This document shows positions 26,814 to 36,778 of a stretch of DNA of 64,000 nt, piece by piece. Position 1 is the stretch's first letter. The number at the start of each line of letters is the position of its first letter. Origin of the DNA: Gammaproteobacteria bacterium (GTDB taxonomy: Bacteria > Pseudomonadota > Gammaproteobacteria > Pseudomonadales > Pseudohongiellaceae); contig JAJFKE010000011.1 in the NCBI GenBank assembly GCA_021773355.1, positions 310,001 to 374,000 of the forward strand. The letters are read 5' to 3'. The notes beneath the pieces were generated by a model. The model saw only the letters and a program-made list of their open reading frames with translations. It searched no databases and was not told where the DNA came from. Position numbers and translations under genes: made by a program.

Positions 26814-27791
26814 TTAATCTAACTGCAGATTCCGTATTGTGCCCTGTACCACGCGAGCGGGCAACGGAATATAACCATCCTTCAACACGATATTCTGACC
26901 CGCTTTTGACAAGATTAGCTTCACGAATTCCCTTTCCAGCGGCGGCAATGGCTTGTTAGGCTCTTTGTTAACGTAGACATAAAGAAACCGCGCCAGTGGA
27001 TAATTTCCGGCTACAGAGTTTTCTGGAGTCGCTTCGAAATACTCACTGTCAGCATTTTTAGCGATGGGCACAGCTCGAACACTGGAGGTCCTGTAACCTA
27101 TGCCGGAATAACCAATTCCATTTATAGAGGTACTGACCGACTGCACTACCGATGCAGATCCGGGCTGCTCGTTAACGGTATTCTTGAAATCACCGTCACA
27201 CAGAGCAACGTCTTTAAAGTATCCATAGGTTCCAGAAACAGAATTGCGTCCAAACAACTGAATATCACGACGCTCCCATGCTCCGCGCATGTCCAGCTCT
27301 CCCCAGCTCTCGATACTCTGCGAGTCACCGCAACGCTGGTTAGAAGAAAAAATGGCATCCACCTGAGAGATATTCATTCCAGCGATAGGATTATCCTTGT
27401 GCACGTAAACTGCCAAGGCGTCGATGGCAACCGGTATTGCGGTAGGCTTATATCCGTAGCGCGATTCGAATGCCTCTATTTCATTGTCTTTCATCTCACG
27501 GCTCATAGGACCGATATTCGATGTGCGTTCTGTAAGCGCTGGAGGTGCCGTCGAAGAGCCCGCCGCCTGTATCTGAATATTCACATTAGGATAGACTCGC
27601 TTAAAGTCCTCTGCCCAAAGAGTCATCAGATTTGCCAGGGTGTCTGAACCGACGCTAGAGAGGTTTCCAGATACACCGCTGGTACGCTCATAGTCTGGAA
27701 TTCCTTGCTCAAGCTCCGCGCCCTGCACTGAAAAAGCAAGAACAGTCAAAAGGGAGAAAGTCAGAATTCTTGGCAGTAATGTAGTACGCAT
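26814..27791 (-). CDS. pstS: Phosphate-binding periplasmic protein PstS
   Basis: 325 aa. Signal peptide [15 protein letters not shown]...SVQGA, then the PstS ligand-binding fold: [44 protein letters not shown] (phosphate-binding loops), [19 protein letters not shown] and GIGYSGIGY. Delivers phosphate to PstCA. The start is fixed by GGAGG just upstream of ATG 27791. First gene of the operon, 45 bp downstream of a Pho-box promoter. Confidence 0.94.
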   Translation of the reverse strand: MRTTLLPRILTFSLLTVLAFSVQGAELEQGIPDYERTSGVSGNLSSVGSDTLANLMTLWAEDFKRVYPNVNIQIQAAGSSTAPPALTERTSNIGPMSREMKDNEIEAFESRYGYKPTAIPVAIDALAVYVHKDNPIAGMNISQVDAIFSSNQRCGDSQSIESWGELDMRGAWERRDIQLFGRNSVSGTYGYFKDVALCDGDFKNTVNEQPGSASVVQSVSTSINGIGYSGIGYRTSSVRAVPIAKNADSEYFEATPENSVAGNYPLARFLYVYVNKEPNKPLPPLEREFVKLILSKAGQNIVLKDGYIPLPARVVQGTIRNLQLD

Positions 27792-27835
27792 GTCACCTCC
27801 GATAGGCAGATTGAGACTTATATTCGATTACTGGC

Positions 27836-27869
27836 ACTATATAGAGAGAATATTACAGAATTATGACAA
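27836..27869 (-). promoter_or_regulatory. Pho box and -10 element of the pstS operon
   Basis: Minus strand TTGTCAT-AATT-CTGTAAT (27869-27852) is close to the PhoB consensus CTGTCAT-(4)-CTGTCAC, with the two 7-mers 11 bp apart. Exactly 10 bp further is TATAGT (27841-27836) as the -10. This is the standard arrangement in which PhoB replaces the -35 element. Confidence 0.75.
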
Positions 27870-28032
27870 TTAGATTTCAGCTCCAATATCAGAATCCATG
27901 GGTTCTGGCCGGTTCATTGAGGCCAGATCAATGTGCTAGGGTGGCTGCCCAGGCAGACGCTTCGCAAATAAACTGATCTTGGTCAAGAAGCACTGCCATC
28001 GCCCGCCTATAACTTGAAAAACTGTATTCTAT

Positions 28033-28077
28033 TTGTCATAAGACGGTCATAATTCGGATAGAAAAAATGGGTAATAT
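28033..28077 (+). promoter_or_regulatory. Pho box and -10 element of ppk
   Basis: TTGTCAT-AAGA-CGGTCAT (28033-28050), followed in the same 11-bp phase by a weaker third unit AATT-CGGATAG ending at 28061. The -10 TAATAT (28072-28077) is exactly 10 bp after the third unit. This suggests PhoB control of ppk from a two- or three-unit site, back to back with that of pstS. Confidence 0.65.
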
Positions 28078-28113
28078 AAACCGCCTCAACAGAACGCGCA
28101 GGAAACGGTCCAA

Positions 28114-30288
28114 ATGTCCGAACATGCAGAACGCGATTCAGCAAATCTAACTGTAGTTAAATCGGCAGCGAAAGCAGGTGATTTACCTGAATCTGTTGAA
28201 CAAAACGCTGTTCAAAAAACTCCATCTGCTATCGATCTTGAAAATACTGATTTCTACGAGAATCGTGAACTCAACTACTTCAAATTCAATCTGCGAGTCT
28301 TAAGCCAAGCGAGTAACCCGAAACACCCACTGTTGGAACGCCTCATGTTCCTACTTATATTTAGCTCGAATTTGGACGAATTTTTCGAGATACGGGTTTC
28401 CGGGTTAAAAAAACAGCTAGATTTTGGTCGCCAGCGTGCCGGCCCGGATGGTAAATATCCTGAGCAAGTGCTAAAAGACATCCACCTTCAGGTCAGAGAA
28501 GCACTAACAGAGCAATATGCAATCCTGAATGAAGACCTGCTTCCCAGTCTTGCTGCAGAGAGCATTCATTTTCTACCCAGACACGAGTGGAACAAGGAGT
28601 TGCGACAATGGACAAGGGAATATTTCGATAACGAAATCCAGCCAGTCGTTAGCCCTCTAGGCTTGGACCCCTCACACCCTTTTCCAAGGCTGGTCAATAA
28701 AAGCCTGAACTTCATTCTCTCACTAGAAGGCAAAGATGCATTTGGTCGGGAAAGCGGCCTCGCCATTGTACCCGCTCCCAGATCGCTACCTCGACTCATC
28801 AAAGTGCCAACAGAAATAGTGCCCGATGGCGATAACTTCATCTTTCTTTCCTCCATCATCCATGCCTATGTGGATGAATTGTTTCCCGGCATGAGCGTAA
28901 ATGAGTGCCATCAATTCCGTGTCACCAGAAACTCCGATTTGGAAATGTCTAATGTAGAAGTAGAAGACTATGCCATGGCCCTGCAGGGCCAATTACATAG
29001 TCGACGCTTTGGCGCGGCTACCAAATTGGAGGTCGGTGTCGAATGCCCCGAAAATCTGACCAACTTCTTATTAGAGCGTTTTAACCTCACCACCGAGGAG
29101 CTATTCGAAGTTGATGGGCCAGTCAATTTACAACGCCTTATGGCACTGTACAGCATGATAGACCGCCCAGAATTGCGTTACCCGCAGTTCTCCCCAGGCA
29201 ATCCGCCCCTGCTGGAGGAGGACAATGATATTTTCGCTGCTGTCGATAAAGAAGATCAGCTACTGCTACACCCGTTTCAGTCATTTATTCCGATAATAGA
29301 CTGGGTGCGACAGGCCGCCAAAGATCCTAGCGTTCTCTCCATTAAGCAGACTCTGTACCGCACCAATGAGTCATCGGAATTGGTTGAGGCATTGGCGGAA
29401 GCTGCGCGAAATGGCAAGGAGGTAACTGTGGTTATTGAATTGCGCGCTCGCTTTGATGAAGAAGAGAATATTAATTTCGCCAGCATCCTGCAGGAAGCGG
29501 GAGCAGTAGTCGTATACGGAGTAATGGGATATAAGACCCATGCCAAGATGCTGCTATTTGTTCGCCGCATTGGGAATACATTAAAGCGATATGCGCATTT
29601 GGGTACCGGTAACTATCACCGCAAAAATTCACTCAGCTACACCGATTACAGCCTGTTAACTGCGGACGAAGTACTCTGTACAGATGTACATAAGGTGTTT
29701 CAGCAAATCACCGGCATGGGGAAAAAGATTCACCCAAAGTTGCTGATTCACGCTCCCTTTAATTTGCGCAAGTCGCTGTTGAAAATGATAGAGGTCGAAA
29801 CAGAAACTGCCGCAGCCGGTAAAACCGCGCGCATTGTGGCAAAAGTGAACGCCATAACTGACCCAGATATTATTAAGGCCTTGTATACCGCCTCTATAGC
29901 AGGCGTCAAAATTGATCTGATCGTTCGCGGCATTTGCTGTTTGCGGCCTGGCCTTGCCCCGGTAAGTGAAAATATTCGAGTAATTTCAGTAATCGGGCGC
30001 TTCCTCGAGCACTCTAGGGTTTATTATTTCGAGAACTCTAGTCCACAAATCTATTGCTCTAGTGCCGACTGGATGGAACGGAATCTGAATAATCGAATTG
30101 AGGTTTGCTTTCCAATCCTGAAGAAGAAACATGCCGCACGAATTAAGGCTGAACTTGAGCTCTATTTGGATGATCGCAGTCAAAGTTGGGAATTATCAGC
30201 CACTGGCGAATATCAGCTATTGCGGCCTGTCTGCAGCGATGAAACTACGGAAGATGTACAGATGTTGCTGCTGAAACAGTTGTCCTAG
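28114..30288 (+). CDS. ppk: Polyphosphate kinase 1
   Basis: 724 aa. Makes inorganic polyphosphate from ATP. After a ~45-residue polar extension the PPK N domain starts (YENRELNYFKFNLRVLSQA), then the middle domain and the two PLD-like C domains. H476 in GYKTHAKMLLF matches the autophosphorylated histidine, and H633 in RFLEHSRVYYFEN matches the second catalytic histidine. AHLGTGNYHRKNSL is also diagnostic. Start ATG 28114 with AGGAAAC upstream. Convergent with ppx and probably PhoB-controlled. Confidence 0.95.
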   Translation: MSEHAERDSANLTVVKSAAKAGDLPESVEQNAVQKTPSAIDLENTDFYENRELNYFKFNLRVLSQASNPKHPLLERLMFLLIFSSNLDEFFEIRVSGLKKQLDFGRQRAGPDGKYPEQVLKDIHLQVREALTEQYAILNEDLLPSLAAESIHFLPRHEWNKELRQWTREYFDNEIQPVVSPLGLDPSHPFPRLVNKSLNFILSLEGKDAFGRESGLAIVPAPRSLPRLIKVPTEIVPDGDNFIFLSSIIHAYVDELFPGMSVNECHQFRVTRNSDLEMSNVEVEDYAMALQGQLHSRRFGAATKLEVGVECPENLTNFLLERFNLTTEELFEVDGPVNLQRLMALYSMIDRPELRYPQFSPGNPPLLEEDNDIFAAVDKEDQLLLHPFQSFIPIIDWVRQAAKDPSVLSIKQTLYRTNESSELVEALAEAARNGKEVTVVIELRARFDEEENINFASILQEAGAVVVYGVMGYKTHAKMLLFVRRIGNTLKRYAHLGTGNYHRKNSLSYTDYSLLTADEVLCTDVHKVFQQITGMGKKIHPKLLIHAPFNLRKSLLKMIEVETETAAAGKTARIVAKVNAITDPDIIKALYTASIAGVKIDLIVRGICCLRPGLAPVSENIRVISVIGRFLEHSRVYYFENSSPQIYCSSADWMERNLNNRIEVCFPILKKKHAARIKAELELYLDDRSQSWELSATGEYQLLRPVCSDETTEDVQMLLLKQLS

Positions 30289-30320
30289 CTGGAAAATCTG
30301 CCGAGCCACTGATGCTAAAA

Positions 30321-31283
30321 CTAGATATTTGTAAGACTGACCTTTGGCAAATTACTGCTTTGCATTAGCTCAAGCGTCTTCTTGTTCTTCACCATGAAAT
30401 CTAGCATGCCCTCACGCAAGGCTGTGGCGCTAAAATTAATGCTCTCGATAGAATAGGCTTGCATCAGACCAACCAAAACTGCCCAACCGGGTAATAACAG
30501 ATCGCGTCTGCGTTCTTTAAGACCTGACAATTCGGTACCCTCGGCTATGATTGCCAATATTTTCGATTTCAAAGACATTAGTGCATGTAGTTCAATTTTG
30601 CCTTTGGTAAAGCCAAGTTCCTGGCAAATAGCAGCCAACATTTTTACAGTCCCGGAAGATGCATAGGCCTCACGCCAACTGGCTTTGTCTACGCCTGGAG
30701 TGATCTTCGCAAATACCTGTCGCGAAGCAATCGTCGCAGCGTCTAACTGGGATTCGAGCATTTCTAAATCTTGACATGGCGTGGAAAAAAAACGATCTCG
30801 CCAGGCGACACTGCCGATCGCCATACTCTCGGTAAGTAGACGTGTTTGTTTGAAACCGATAATTACTTCGGTACTGCCCCCACCAATATCGATCACTAGA
30901 CGATGATTATCAGTTTCGGGCAAGGATGTAATTACACCGGCATAGATCAGCACCGCTTCTTGAACGCCGCTGATTATTGATACCTGGATACCGATCTGTT
31001 GGGCGGCCTGGATAAAGGCTGTAGCATTGTCAGTAACGCGAAACGTGTTGGTACCGAGGGCCCAGTACTGTTCCAGTGGATATTGTTCCATTAAAGTTTG
31101 GAAATGTTGTAGACATTCCAGGCCACGTTGAAATGCCGCTGGAGATATTAAGTCGGTTGATCTAACACCCTCACCGAGTTGCACGGATTCACTACAGCGC
31201 TCAACAATATTGATGCGTCCATCGACCCATTCGCCTATCAAAATATGAAAGCTGTTTGATCCCAGGTCGATGCATGCATACAT
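30321..31283 (-). CDS. ppx: Ppx/GppA family phosphatase (exopolyphosphatase)
   Basis: 320 aa. Actin-like ASKHA fold: phosphate-1 motif IDLGSNSFHILIGEWVDG, DIGGGSTEVIIGF phosphate-2 motif, and the Glu-containing GVQEAVLIYAGV. It has only the two N-terminal domains and lacks the C-terminal HD part of the ~500-aa E. coli Ppx. It degrades polyphosphate or hydrolyses pppGpp; the tail-to-tail position with ppk favours polyphosphate. Confidence 0.87.
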   Translation of the reverse strand: MYACIDLGSNSFHILIGEWVDGRINIVERCSESVQLGEGVRSTDLISPAAFQRGLECLQHFQTLMEQYPLEQYWALGTNTFRVTDNATAFIQAAQQIGIQVSIISGVQEAVLIYAGVITSLPETDNHRLVIDIGGGSTEVIIGFKQTRLLTESMAIGSVAWRDRFFSTPCQDLEMLESQLDAATIASRQVFAKITPGVDKASWREAYASSGTVKMLAAICQELGFTKGKIELHALMSLKSKILAIIAEGTELSGLKERRRDLLLPGWAVLVGLMQAYSIESINFSATALREGMLDFMVKNKKTLELMQSSNLPKVSLTNI

Positions 31284-31463
31284 AAAATAAAGTAGAAACT
31301 TTTAGGCGGTGGATTTGTACTAAATTCTATTAATATGTATCGTCAGTTCTATCTGTAGTCTGAATAATCAGGCGAATTCAGATCTAGCTAGCGCGAAGAG
31401 AATTCTGGGACCCCCAATTCTTAGCTGTGAAGCCAGTAAACAGATGCGACCAGCATTGCCACT

Positions 31464-31928
31464 TCAAATCATGGATTGTTGATAATTTTCCATGCCTACT
31501 TTCTCAATCAGGGTTAATTGCGCCTCCAGCCAATCAATATGCTCTTCTTCACTATTAAGAATTTCACTGAGTAAATCCCGACTGCCAAAGTCGCTGACAG
31601 ATTCACAGTAGCTAATGCCTTCTTTTAAGTCTGGGCAGGCGATAAGCTCCAGCTTGAGGTCGCATTCCAGCATTTCCCGCGTGTTTTCCCCGATCAATAG
31701 CTTGCCCAAGTTTTGTACATTGGGGAGACCTTCTAGAAACAAGATACGTTGCATAAGCTTATCGGCATGCTTCATTTCATCGATGGACTCTTCGTATTCC
31801 TTATCCGCCAATTTTGCTAAACCCCAGTCCTGATACATGCGTGAGTGCAAAAAATATTGATTAATAGCAATGAGTTCATTGGCTAGAGCTTTGTTTAAAT
31901 GCTTGATTACCATGGGGTCTGACTTCAT
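31464..31928 (-). CDS. bfr: Bacterioferritin
   Basis: 154 aa from ATG 31928, with a perfect AGGAGG upstream; the longer frame to 31985 is rejected. Four-helix bundle with ferroxidase ligands in [21 protein letters not shown] and [20 protein letters not shown] (Glu/His, and the heme-ligand Met region), and later [14 protein letters not shown]. Stores iron as a 24-mer. The partner ferredoxin gene bfd lies 197 bp upstream. Confidence 0.95.
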   Translation of the reverse strand: MKSDPMVIKHLNKALANELIAINQYFLHSRMYQDWGLAKLADKEYEESIDEMKHADKLMQRILFLEGLPNVQNLGKLLIGENTREMLECDLKLELIACPDLKEGISYCESVSDFGSRDLLSEILNSEEEHIDWLEAQLTLIEKVGMENYQQSMI

Positions 31929-32125
31929 AAAGCGGTCCTCCTGACTTGTTTGCGCAAGCTTCGCTTCTTGCGTGCAAAAAGTCAAGAAATGTGAGCGTAA
32001 GCCATTGATATAAATAAAAAAACTAAATGATAAGCAATCCCATTACGATTTATCCGGCAGCTTGCTGGATACGCCGATAACATACGGCTAATAGCTAGGA
32101 AGAACTTGAGGCTCGCTAGGTAATA

Positions 32126-32314
32126 CTAAGCTGCGTTGGTATAGGAAGCTGTCTTATGAAATTCTTTGACGATGGTTTGAGCCAGTTTACCGCACTTACC
32201 ACATTCGCTGGCTACACCGAGTTTGGCGCGCAGATCTGTCAAATTATTGGCCCCTCCGCGACAGAGATCACGAATTTGGTTATCAGTAATTTGCCTGCAA
32301 ATACATACGTACAT
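32126..32314 (-). CDS. bfd: Bacterioferritin-associated ferredoxin
   Basis: 62 aa. BFD-like [2Fe-2S] domain with four Cys: VCICRQITD (CxC) and SECGKCGKLA (CxxC). It reduces and mobilises iron from bacterioferritin. Ribosome site GAGGA before ATG 32314. Its promoter has TTGACA (32368-32363) with a Fur box inside the spacer, so it should be made in low iron. Confidence 0.94.
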   Translation of the reverse strand: MYVCICRQITDNQIRDLCRGGANNLTDLRAKLGVASECGKCGKLAQTIVKEFHKTASYTNAA

Positions 32315-32346
32315 GGGGTTTCCTCAGCGTGGGTCTAACTTTAAAT

Positions 32347-32368
32347 GATAATGAGAATGATTGTCAAC
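32347..32368. promoter_or_regulatory. Fur box between bfd and feoA
   Basis: GATAATGAGAATGATTGTC (32347-32365) matches 16 of 19 positions of the Fur consensus GATAATGATAATCATTATC. On the minus strand it lies just downstream of a perfect -35 TTGACA for bfd. It may also silence feoA on the plus strand. Confidence 0.75.
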
Positions 32369-32456
32369 AACATTTATATCTGTTACTTTAGCAGCAGGTC
32401 AAAATTGTCGCTCTTTAATCTTAAGTCATTGTTTTTAAAGAATTAGATAGAAAATC

Positions 32457-32693
32457 ATGCAGCGAACCACTCTCTCACAAGCAAACAGCGGTGATCGCTG
32501 TGTTGTGCTGGAAATAGCCTCCGAACCGATGGAGCTGAAGAGCCGGCTTTATGCCCTGGGAATTATTCCTGGCTCTGTGCTGGAACTATTGCGCTTTGCT
32601 CCCATGGGAGATCCCATGCAAGTAAAGATTGGTGGTAGCTTTGTAAGCATTCGCAAAACCGAAGCAGAAATCATCACCGTGGACATACAGTAA
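32457..32693 (+). CDS. feoA: Ferrous iron transport protein A
   Basis: 78 aa SH3-like FeoA. Typical pattern TLSQANSGDRCVVLEI...LKSRLYALGIIPGSVLELLRFAPMGDP and C-terminal SIRKTEAEIITVD. Small cytoplasmic partner of FeoB. 4 bp upstream of feoB, under a probable Fur box. Confidence 0.93.
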   Translation: MQRTTLSQANSGDRCVVLEIASEPMELKSRLYALGIIPGSVLELLRFAPMGDPMQVKIGGSFVSIRKTEAEIITVDIQ

Positions 32694-32697
32694 GAAC

Positions 32698-34824
32698 ATG
32701 CAAAAATTCGCGTTAATCGGTAACCCAAATTGCGGCAAGACAACACTATTCAATGTGTTAACCGGTGCTAATCAAAAAGTTGGTAATTGGCCAGGCGTTA
32801 CCGTGGAAAAAAAGTTTGGTCATTTCGAACTCGACAACACTGCCATTGAATTAGTCGATTTACCCGGAATCTACTCGCTTGAGCAGGGCTACAGCGGCAT
32901 TGACGAAAAAATTGCACAGGACTTCTTAGAACAGGGTGATATCAGTCTCATTATTAATATCATTGACGCAACCAATCTTGAGAGAAGCCTTGTACTAACA
33001 CAGCAACTAATGGAAAAGAATATTCCTATGCTGCTTGTTATGAATATGCTGGATGTTGCAGAGCAACAAGGCATTACGGTAAGTGCCCAGAGACTGGCAG
33101 ACAAGCTACAGCTGCCAGTAATCGAGATGGTGGCCTCTCGCAAGCAGGGAATAGAAGAGCTACGGAAGCACCTGATTCTGACAATGAATCAAGCTGTACC
33201 AGACGCCACTCAGACTAATTTTCTAGAAACTGAAAATGTAGCCGCAGAAGAAAAAATTCTACGGCGCTATCAGCAGTCTCGACGATTGACCAATGGCGTG
33301 GTGGAGGTACTACCAGCCCATCACAGCCTTTCAGAAAGAATCGATGCGGTTCTAATTAATCGCTGGCTTGGCATCCCCTTCTTTCTGCTCATGATCTACC
33401 TAATGTTCACAATTGCGGTGAATCTGGGTGCCGTCTTCATAGACTTCTTCGACATCTTATTCGCTGCCGTACTGGTGGATGGTGTTAGTTGGTTATTAGG
33501 CGAAATCTCTGCCCCCGCATGGATAATAACCTTGCTGGCACAGGGTCTTGGTGGCGGCATTACCCTGGTAGCTACTTTTATTCCGGTTATTGGATTTCTT
33601 TACCTGTGCTTATCGGTATTGGAAGATTCTGGTTATATGTCACGGGCAGCATTCGTTATAGACAGGGCAATGAGTGGAATCGGCCTACCGGGCAACGCCT
33701 TCGTGCCATTAATTGTTGGCTTCGGCTGCAACGTCCCAGCTGTTATGGCTGCACGTAGCTTGGGTAGAGATAGCGACCGGCTTATGACGATTGCTATGGC
33801 ACCATTTATGAGCTGCGGGGCGAGGCTTACCGTCTACGCCCTATTTGCCGCTGCATTCTTTCAACAGAATGGACAAAATATCGTATTCGCATTGTATTTG
33901 CTTGGCATTGCACTCGCGGTATTCACCGGCTGGATATTTCGCAAACAATTGTTCACCGCGGAAATAACTCCGTCCTTTCAGGAAATGCCCGCCTACCATA
34001 TACCGATACCACGAAATATACTGTTAACAACATGGTTTCGTTTGAAATCGTTTGTGTTTCGAGCCGGCAAGACCATTGTGGTGGTGGTAATTGCATTGAG
34101 TTTTTTGAATTCAATAAGTACCGATTTCACTTTTGGTAATGAGGATTCCGAAAACTCTGTACTCAGTGTAATTGGCAAATCAATTACTCCCGCCTTCGCC
34201 CCTTTGGGCATTCAGCGGGATAACTGGCCAGCCACTGTGGGATTGTTTACGGGGATGTTCGCAAAGGAAGCAATTGTAGGAACGCTAGATGCACTGTATA
34301 GCGAATCCAGCAGTGGTCTCGATGATGGCTCTGCACCAGATTTGATTGCTGCTGTTGAAGCAGCGGTAGCATCGATTGCTTCTGAGTTAGTTGCACTTGG
34401 CTCCGCGCTTAGCGACCCTCTGGGTATTTCTATTGGAGATGTGAGCGACCTGCAGGCTGTCGCCGATGAGCAGGAAATTGAAACCAGTACATTGAGCAAT
34501 ATGGCCGCACTATTCTCAGGTCCTTTCGCGGCCTTTTGTTATTTGGTGTTTGTATTACTGTACGCTCCCTGCGTTGCCGTTCTGGGAGCCATTAACAAAG
34601 AGGCAGGATGGCATTGGACGCTACTGGTATTTAGTTGGTGTACTGCCCTAGCCTACATTACCGCCACTGTTATTTATCAAATTGGCACTTTCTCTATAAA
34701 CCCCCTATTCTCCTCGATATGGATAGCGAGCATGGTTTCCATCTTGGCAGTCTTTATTTTTAATTTGAAGAGGCTCTCCAGTAGAATGGTTCCCAAGAAT
34801 CTCATCCCCGCTGTTCAGATATAG
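32698..34824 (+). CDS. feoB: Fe(II) transporter FeoB
   Basis: 708 aa. N-terminal G domain: G1 GNPNCGKT, G3 DLPGIYSLE, G4 NMLD; then helical GDI-like spacer and two Gate domains (FIPVIGFLYLCLSVLEDSGYMSRAAFVIDR; GFGCNVPAVMAAR with its Cys). A low-complexity acidic/Ala-rich insertion (about 535-605) precedes the last gate helices, as in several marine gammaproteobacteria. Ferrous iron uptake at the inner membrane. No feoC follows. Confidence 0.94.
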   Translation: MQKFALIGNPNCGKTTLFNVLTGANQKVGNWPGVTVEKKFGHFELDNTAIELVDLPGIYSLEQGYSGIDEKIAQDFLEQGDISLIINIIDATNLERSLVLTQQLMEKNIPMLLVMNMLDVAEQQGITVSAQRLADKLQLPVIEMVASRKQGIEELRKHLILTMNQAVPDATQTNFLETENVAAEEKILRRYQQSRRLTNGVVEVLPAHHSLSERIDAVLINRWLGIPFFLLMIYLMFTIAVNLGAVFIDFFDILFAAVLVDGVSWLLGEISAPAWIITLLAQGLGGGITLVATFIPVIGFLYLCLSVLEDSGYMSRAAFVIDRAMSGIGLPGNAFVPLIVGFGCNVPAVMAARSLGRDSDRLMTIAMAPFMSCGARLTVYALFAAAFFQQNGQNIVFALYLLGIALAVFTGWIFRKQLFTAEITPSFQEMPAYHIPIPRNILLTTWFRLKSFVFRAGKTIVVVVIALSFLNSISTDFTFGNEDSENSVLSVIGKSITPAFAPLGIQRDNWPATVGLFTGMFAKEAIVGTLDALYSESSSGLDDGSAPDLIAAVEAAVASIASELVALGSALSDPLGISIGDVSDLQAVADEQEIETSTLSNMAALFSGPFAAFCYLVFVLLYAPCVAVLGAINKEAGWHWTLLVFSWCTALAYITATVIYQIGTFSINPLFSSIWIASMVSILAVFIFNLKRLSSRMVPKNLIPAVQI

Positions 34825-34837
34825 CAGGAGCAAGGTA

Positions 34838-36772
34838 TTGCAGGATTCTCACCAACGTGGTGTAAACAGCCCTGTATTTAGGTTTTTTGTTGCTGGACTT
34901 ATCTTGCTCTTTGTCGGCAAGATCATTCTTGCCTCAGTTCTCGACCTGTACAGCGACGAGGTCTTTTATTGGCAGGCGTCTGCAAATCCTGCAATTGCCT
35001 ACAGCGACCTCCCCTTCATGACGGCAGCATTGATTGGACTGGGTTCTGCAATTGATGCCGGTAATTCACTGGCTGCGCGCAGTCTGTTTATTTTGATGGG
35101 CAGCGTTTTACCTGGATTGGTTTACTGGCTGGCAATGCCAATCACCAACCATAGACATGCGTTAGAGGCAGCCGCACTAAGCCTTTGCTTACCACTTGCT
35201 GGCTTTCTTGGCCTGCTTGCCGTGCCGGATGTCCCTTTAATATTTTTTGGCCTACTCTCGATAGGATGTTTCGAGCGCGCACTTCGAACCAATAAACTAG
35301 TATATTGGTCTCTGACCGGTGTTGTTGTTGCCCTGGGGTTGTGCACACATTACCGGTTTTTCCTCTACCCCGCTGCCGCAATCATCTTTTTGCTGGTATT
35401 TAAAGACCAACGGTCGCAATGGAAAAATCCACGGTTTTGGCTAAGTATCTGCATCGCCAGTGTAGGGCTAATTCCGATTCTCTGGTTCAACCTTAGTCAT
35501 CAGCTTAGCAGTGCGAGTTTCTATTTCGTAGATCGCCACCCTTGGGAGTTTCAAGCCTCGGGGTTATTACATATTTTCAAGCAAGCAGGGCTGGTCACAC
35601 CACCTCTGTATGGGATTTTCGCACTTACTATTTATCTACTGCTGGGCAGAGCCAGATTAGGTGATCGCAATGCAGCGCTTATACTCTGCTTTTCTCTGGT
35701 TAATATTCTCGTTTACCTGCTTCTCGCTCCGTGGACCGATGCCACCAGCACGTCCATCCATTGGCCTCTTTCCGGTTATTTCCCACTATTGGTTTTCGTC
35801 CCCTCTACTCTCAGGACTGCATCCCACTTCTTCGCTAGCTATTTCAGCGACCAAACGGCACACCGCCTAATACTTTTGATACCCGCAATCGGTTTTGTAG
35901 GCACCCTGATAGCGTTAATAGGTGTAGGCTCCCAAGCTTTCCAAACTCAGTTACAACCGCTCATAGGAAACGGCGTACTATCGAACAAGATGGCTGGATG
36001 GAAACAGTTTTCCAAACATGTAAGCGAAACCTTAAGACTCGAGTTTGCGGCCGAGCCAATTTTAATAACGGATAACTATTACACTCTCGCACAGATAGAA
36101 TTTTTTGGATTGTCACAGCGCGGATTTACTTTGGACAATGACAAAGCCGTTCGCGATGGCCGTATTACTCAGTATCAACTCTGGGGTAAAGAACGCGTGG
36201 GCTTAATAAATAGTATTGAGGGCGGGGAGTTTCTCTTTATTACTGAAGACAGTACTTTGGATATTTCGACAAAACACGATTTGTTAGCAGACCTCTGCTC
36301 TCATAGCGAGCAGTTGCTTCACCTGGGTGAACTAGTCCTATTCAATGGTGACAAGCAATTTAGCTTTTATAAGGGAAATAATCTATCCACCGTCATTGAC
36401 CCTCTAGAACTCAGCGCTCAGGCTTGTCCTTTTCCTGCAGTAGCGTGGATAGACCAACCTGAGCGAAATGCGGAATTAAGCGGGCTGGTTAACGTTAATG
36501 GCTGGGCTTTTAACGAAGACATTGGGATAGACAAAATTCAGCTGGTGATTGACGGCGAAACATTCGGACAGGTAGATTATGGCGGTAGTCGCCCCGATGT
36601 CGTCGAAGTCATGCAAGTGATGACAGATCCGAATAGACCAAACATCGGCTATAACTACAGTTTTGACAGCAATCTCCTCAAGAACGGGGAGCATAGTCTA
36701 CAGATCGAAATTAAAAATCACTTAGGTATCACGCAGCTGTATGGGGAGCGAATCATAGAAATACGAAATTAG
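34838..36772 (+). CDS. GT39/ArnT-like integral-membrane glycosyltransferase
   Basis: 644 aa, TTG start with AGGAG upstream, 13 bp after feoB. About 10-11 TM segments. The N-terminal loop LYSDEVFYWQAS carries the acidic residue of GT-C (dolichyl-phosphate mannosyltransferase/ArnT) enzymes, and YSDLPFMTAALIGLGS is also typical. The lumenal C-terminal ~110 residues form an Ig-like beta domain (LVNVNGWAFNEDIGIDKIQL ... LLKNGEHSLQIEI). The likely donor is a polyprenyl-phosphate sugar and the acceptor lipid or protein in the periplasm. Its link to feoB is position only. Confidence 0.72.
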   Translation: MQDSHQRGVNSPVFRFFVAGLILLFVGKIILASVLDLYSDEVFYWQASANPAIAYSDLPFMTAALIGLGSAIDAGNSLAARSLFILMGSVLPGLVYWLAMPITNHRHALEAAALSLCLPLAGFLGLLAVPDVPLIFFGLLSIGCFERALRTNKLVYWSLTGVVVALGLCTHYRFFLYPAAAIIFLLVFKDQRSQWKNPRFWLSICIASVGLIPILWFNLSHQLSSASFYFVDRHPWEFQASGLLHIFKQAGLVTPPLYGIFALTIYLLLGRARLGDRNAALILCFSLVNILVYLLLAPWTDATSTSIHWPLSGYFPLLVFVPSTLRTASHFFASYFSDQTAHRLILLIPAIGFVGTLIALIGVGSQAFQTQLQPLIGNGVLSNKMAGWKQFSKHVSETLRLEFAAEPILITDNYYTLAQIEFFGLSQRGFTLDNDKAVRDGRITQYQLWGKERVGLINSIEGGEFLFITEDSTLDISTKHDLLADLCSHSEQLLHLGELVLFNGDKQFSFYKGNNLSTVIDPLELSAQACPFPAVAWIDQPERNAELSGLVNVNGWAFNEDIGIDKIQLVIDGETFGQVDYGGSRPDVVEVMQVMTDPNRPNIGYNYSFDSNLLKNGEHSLQIEIKNHLGITQLYGERIIEIRN

Positions 36773-36778
36773 AGATCT

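Noticed and set aside
31396..31425. Weak inverted repeat AGAATT...AATTCT downstream of bfr
   Set aside because: Only six paired bases with an irregular interior and no U-run.
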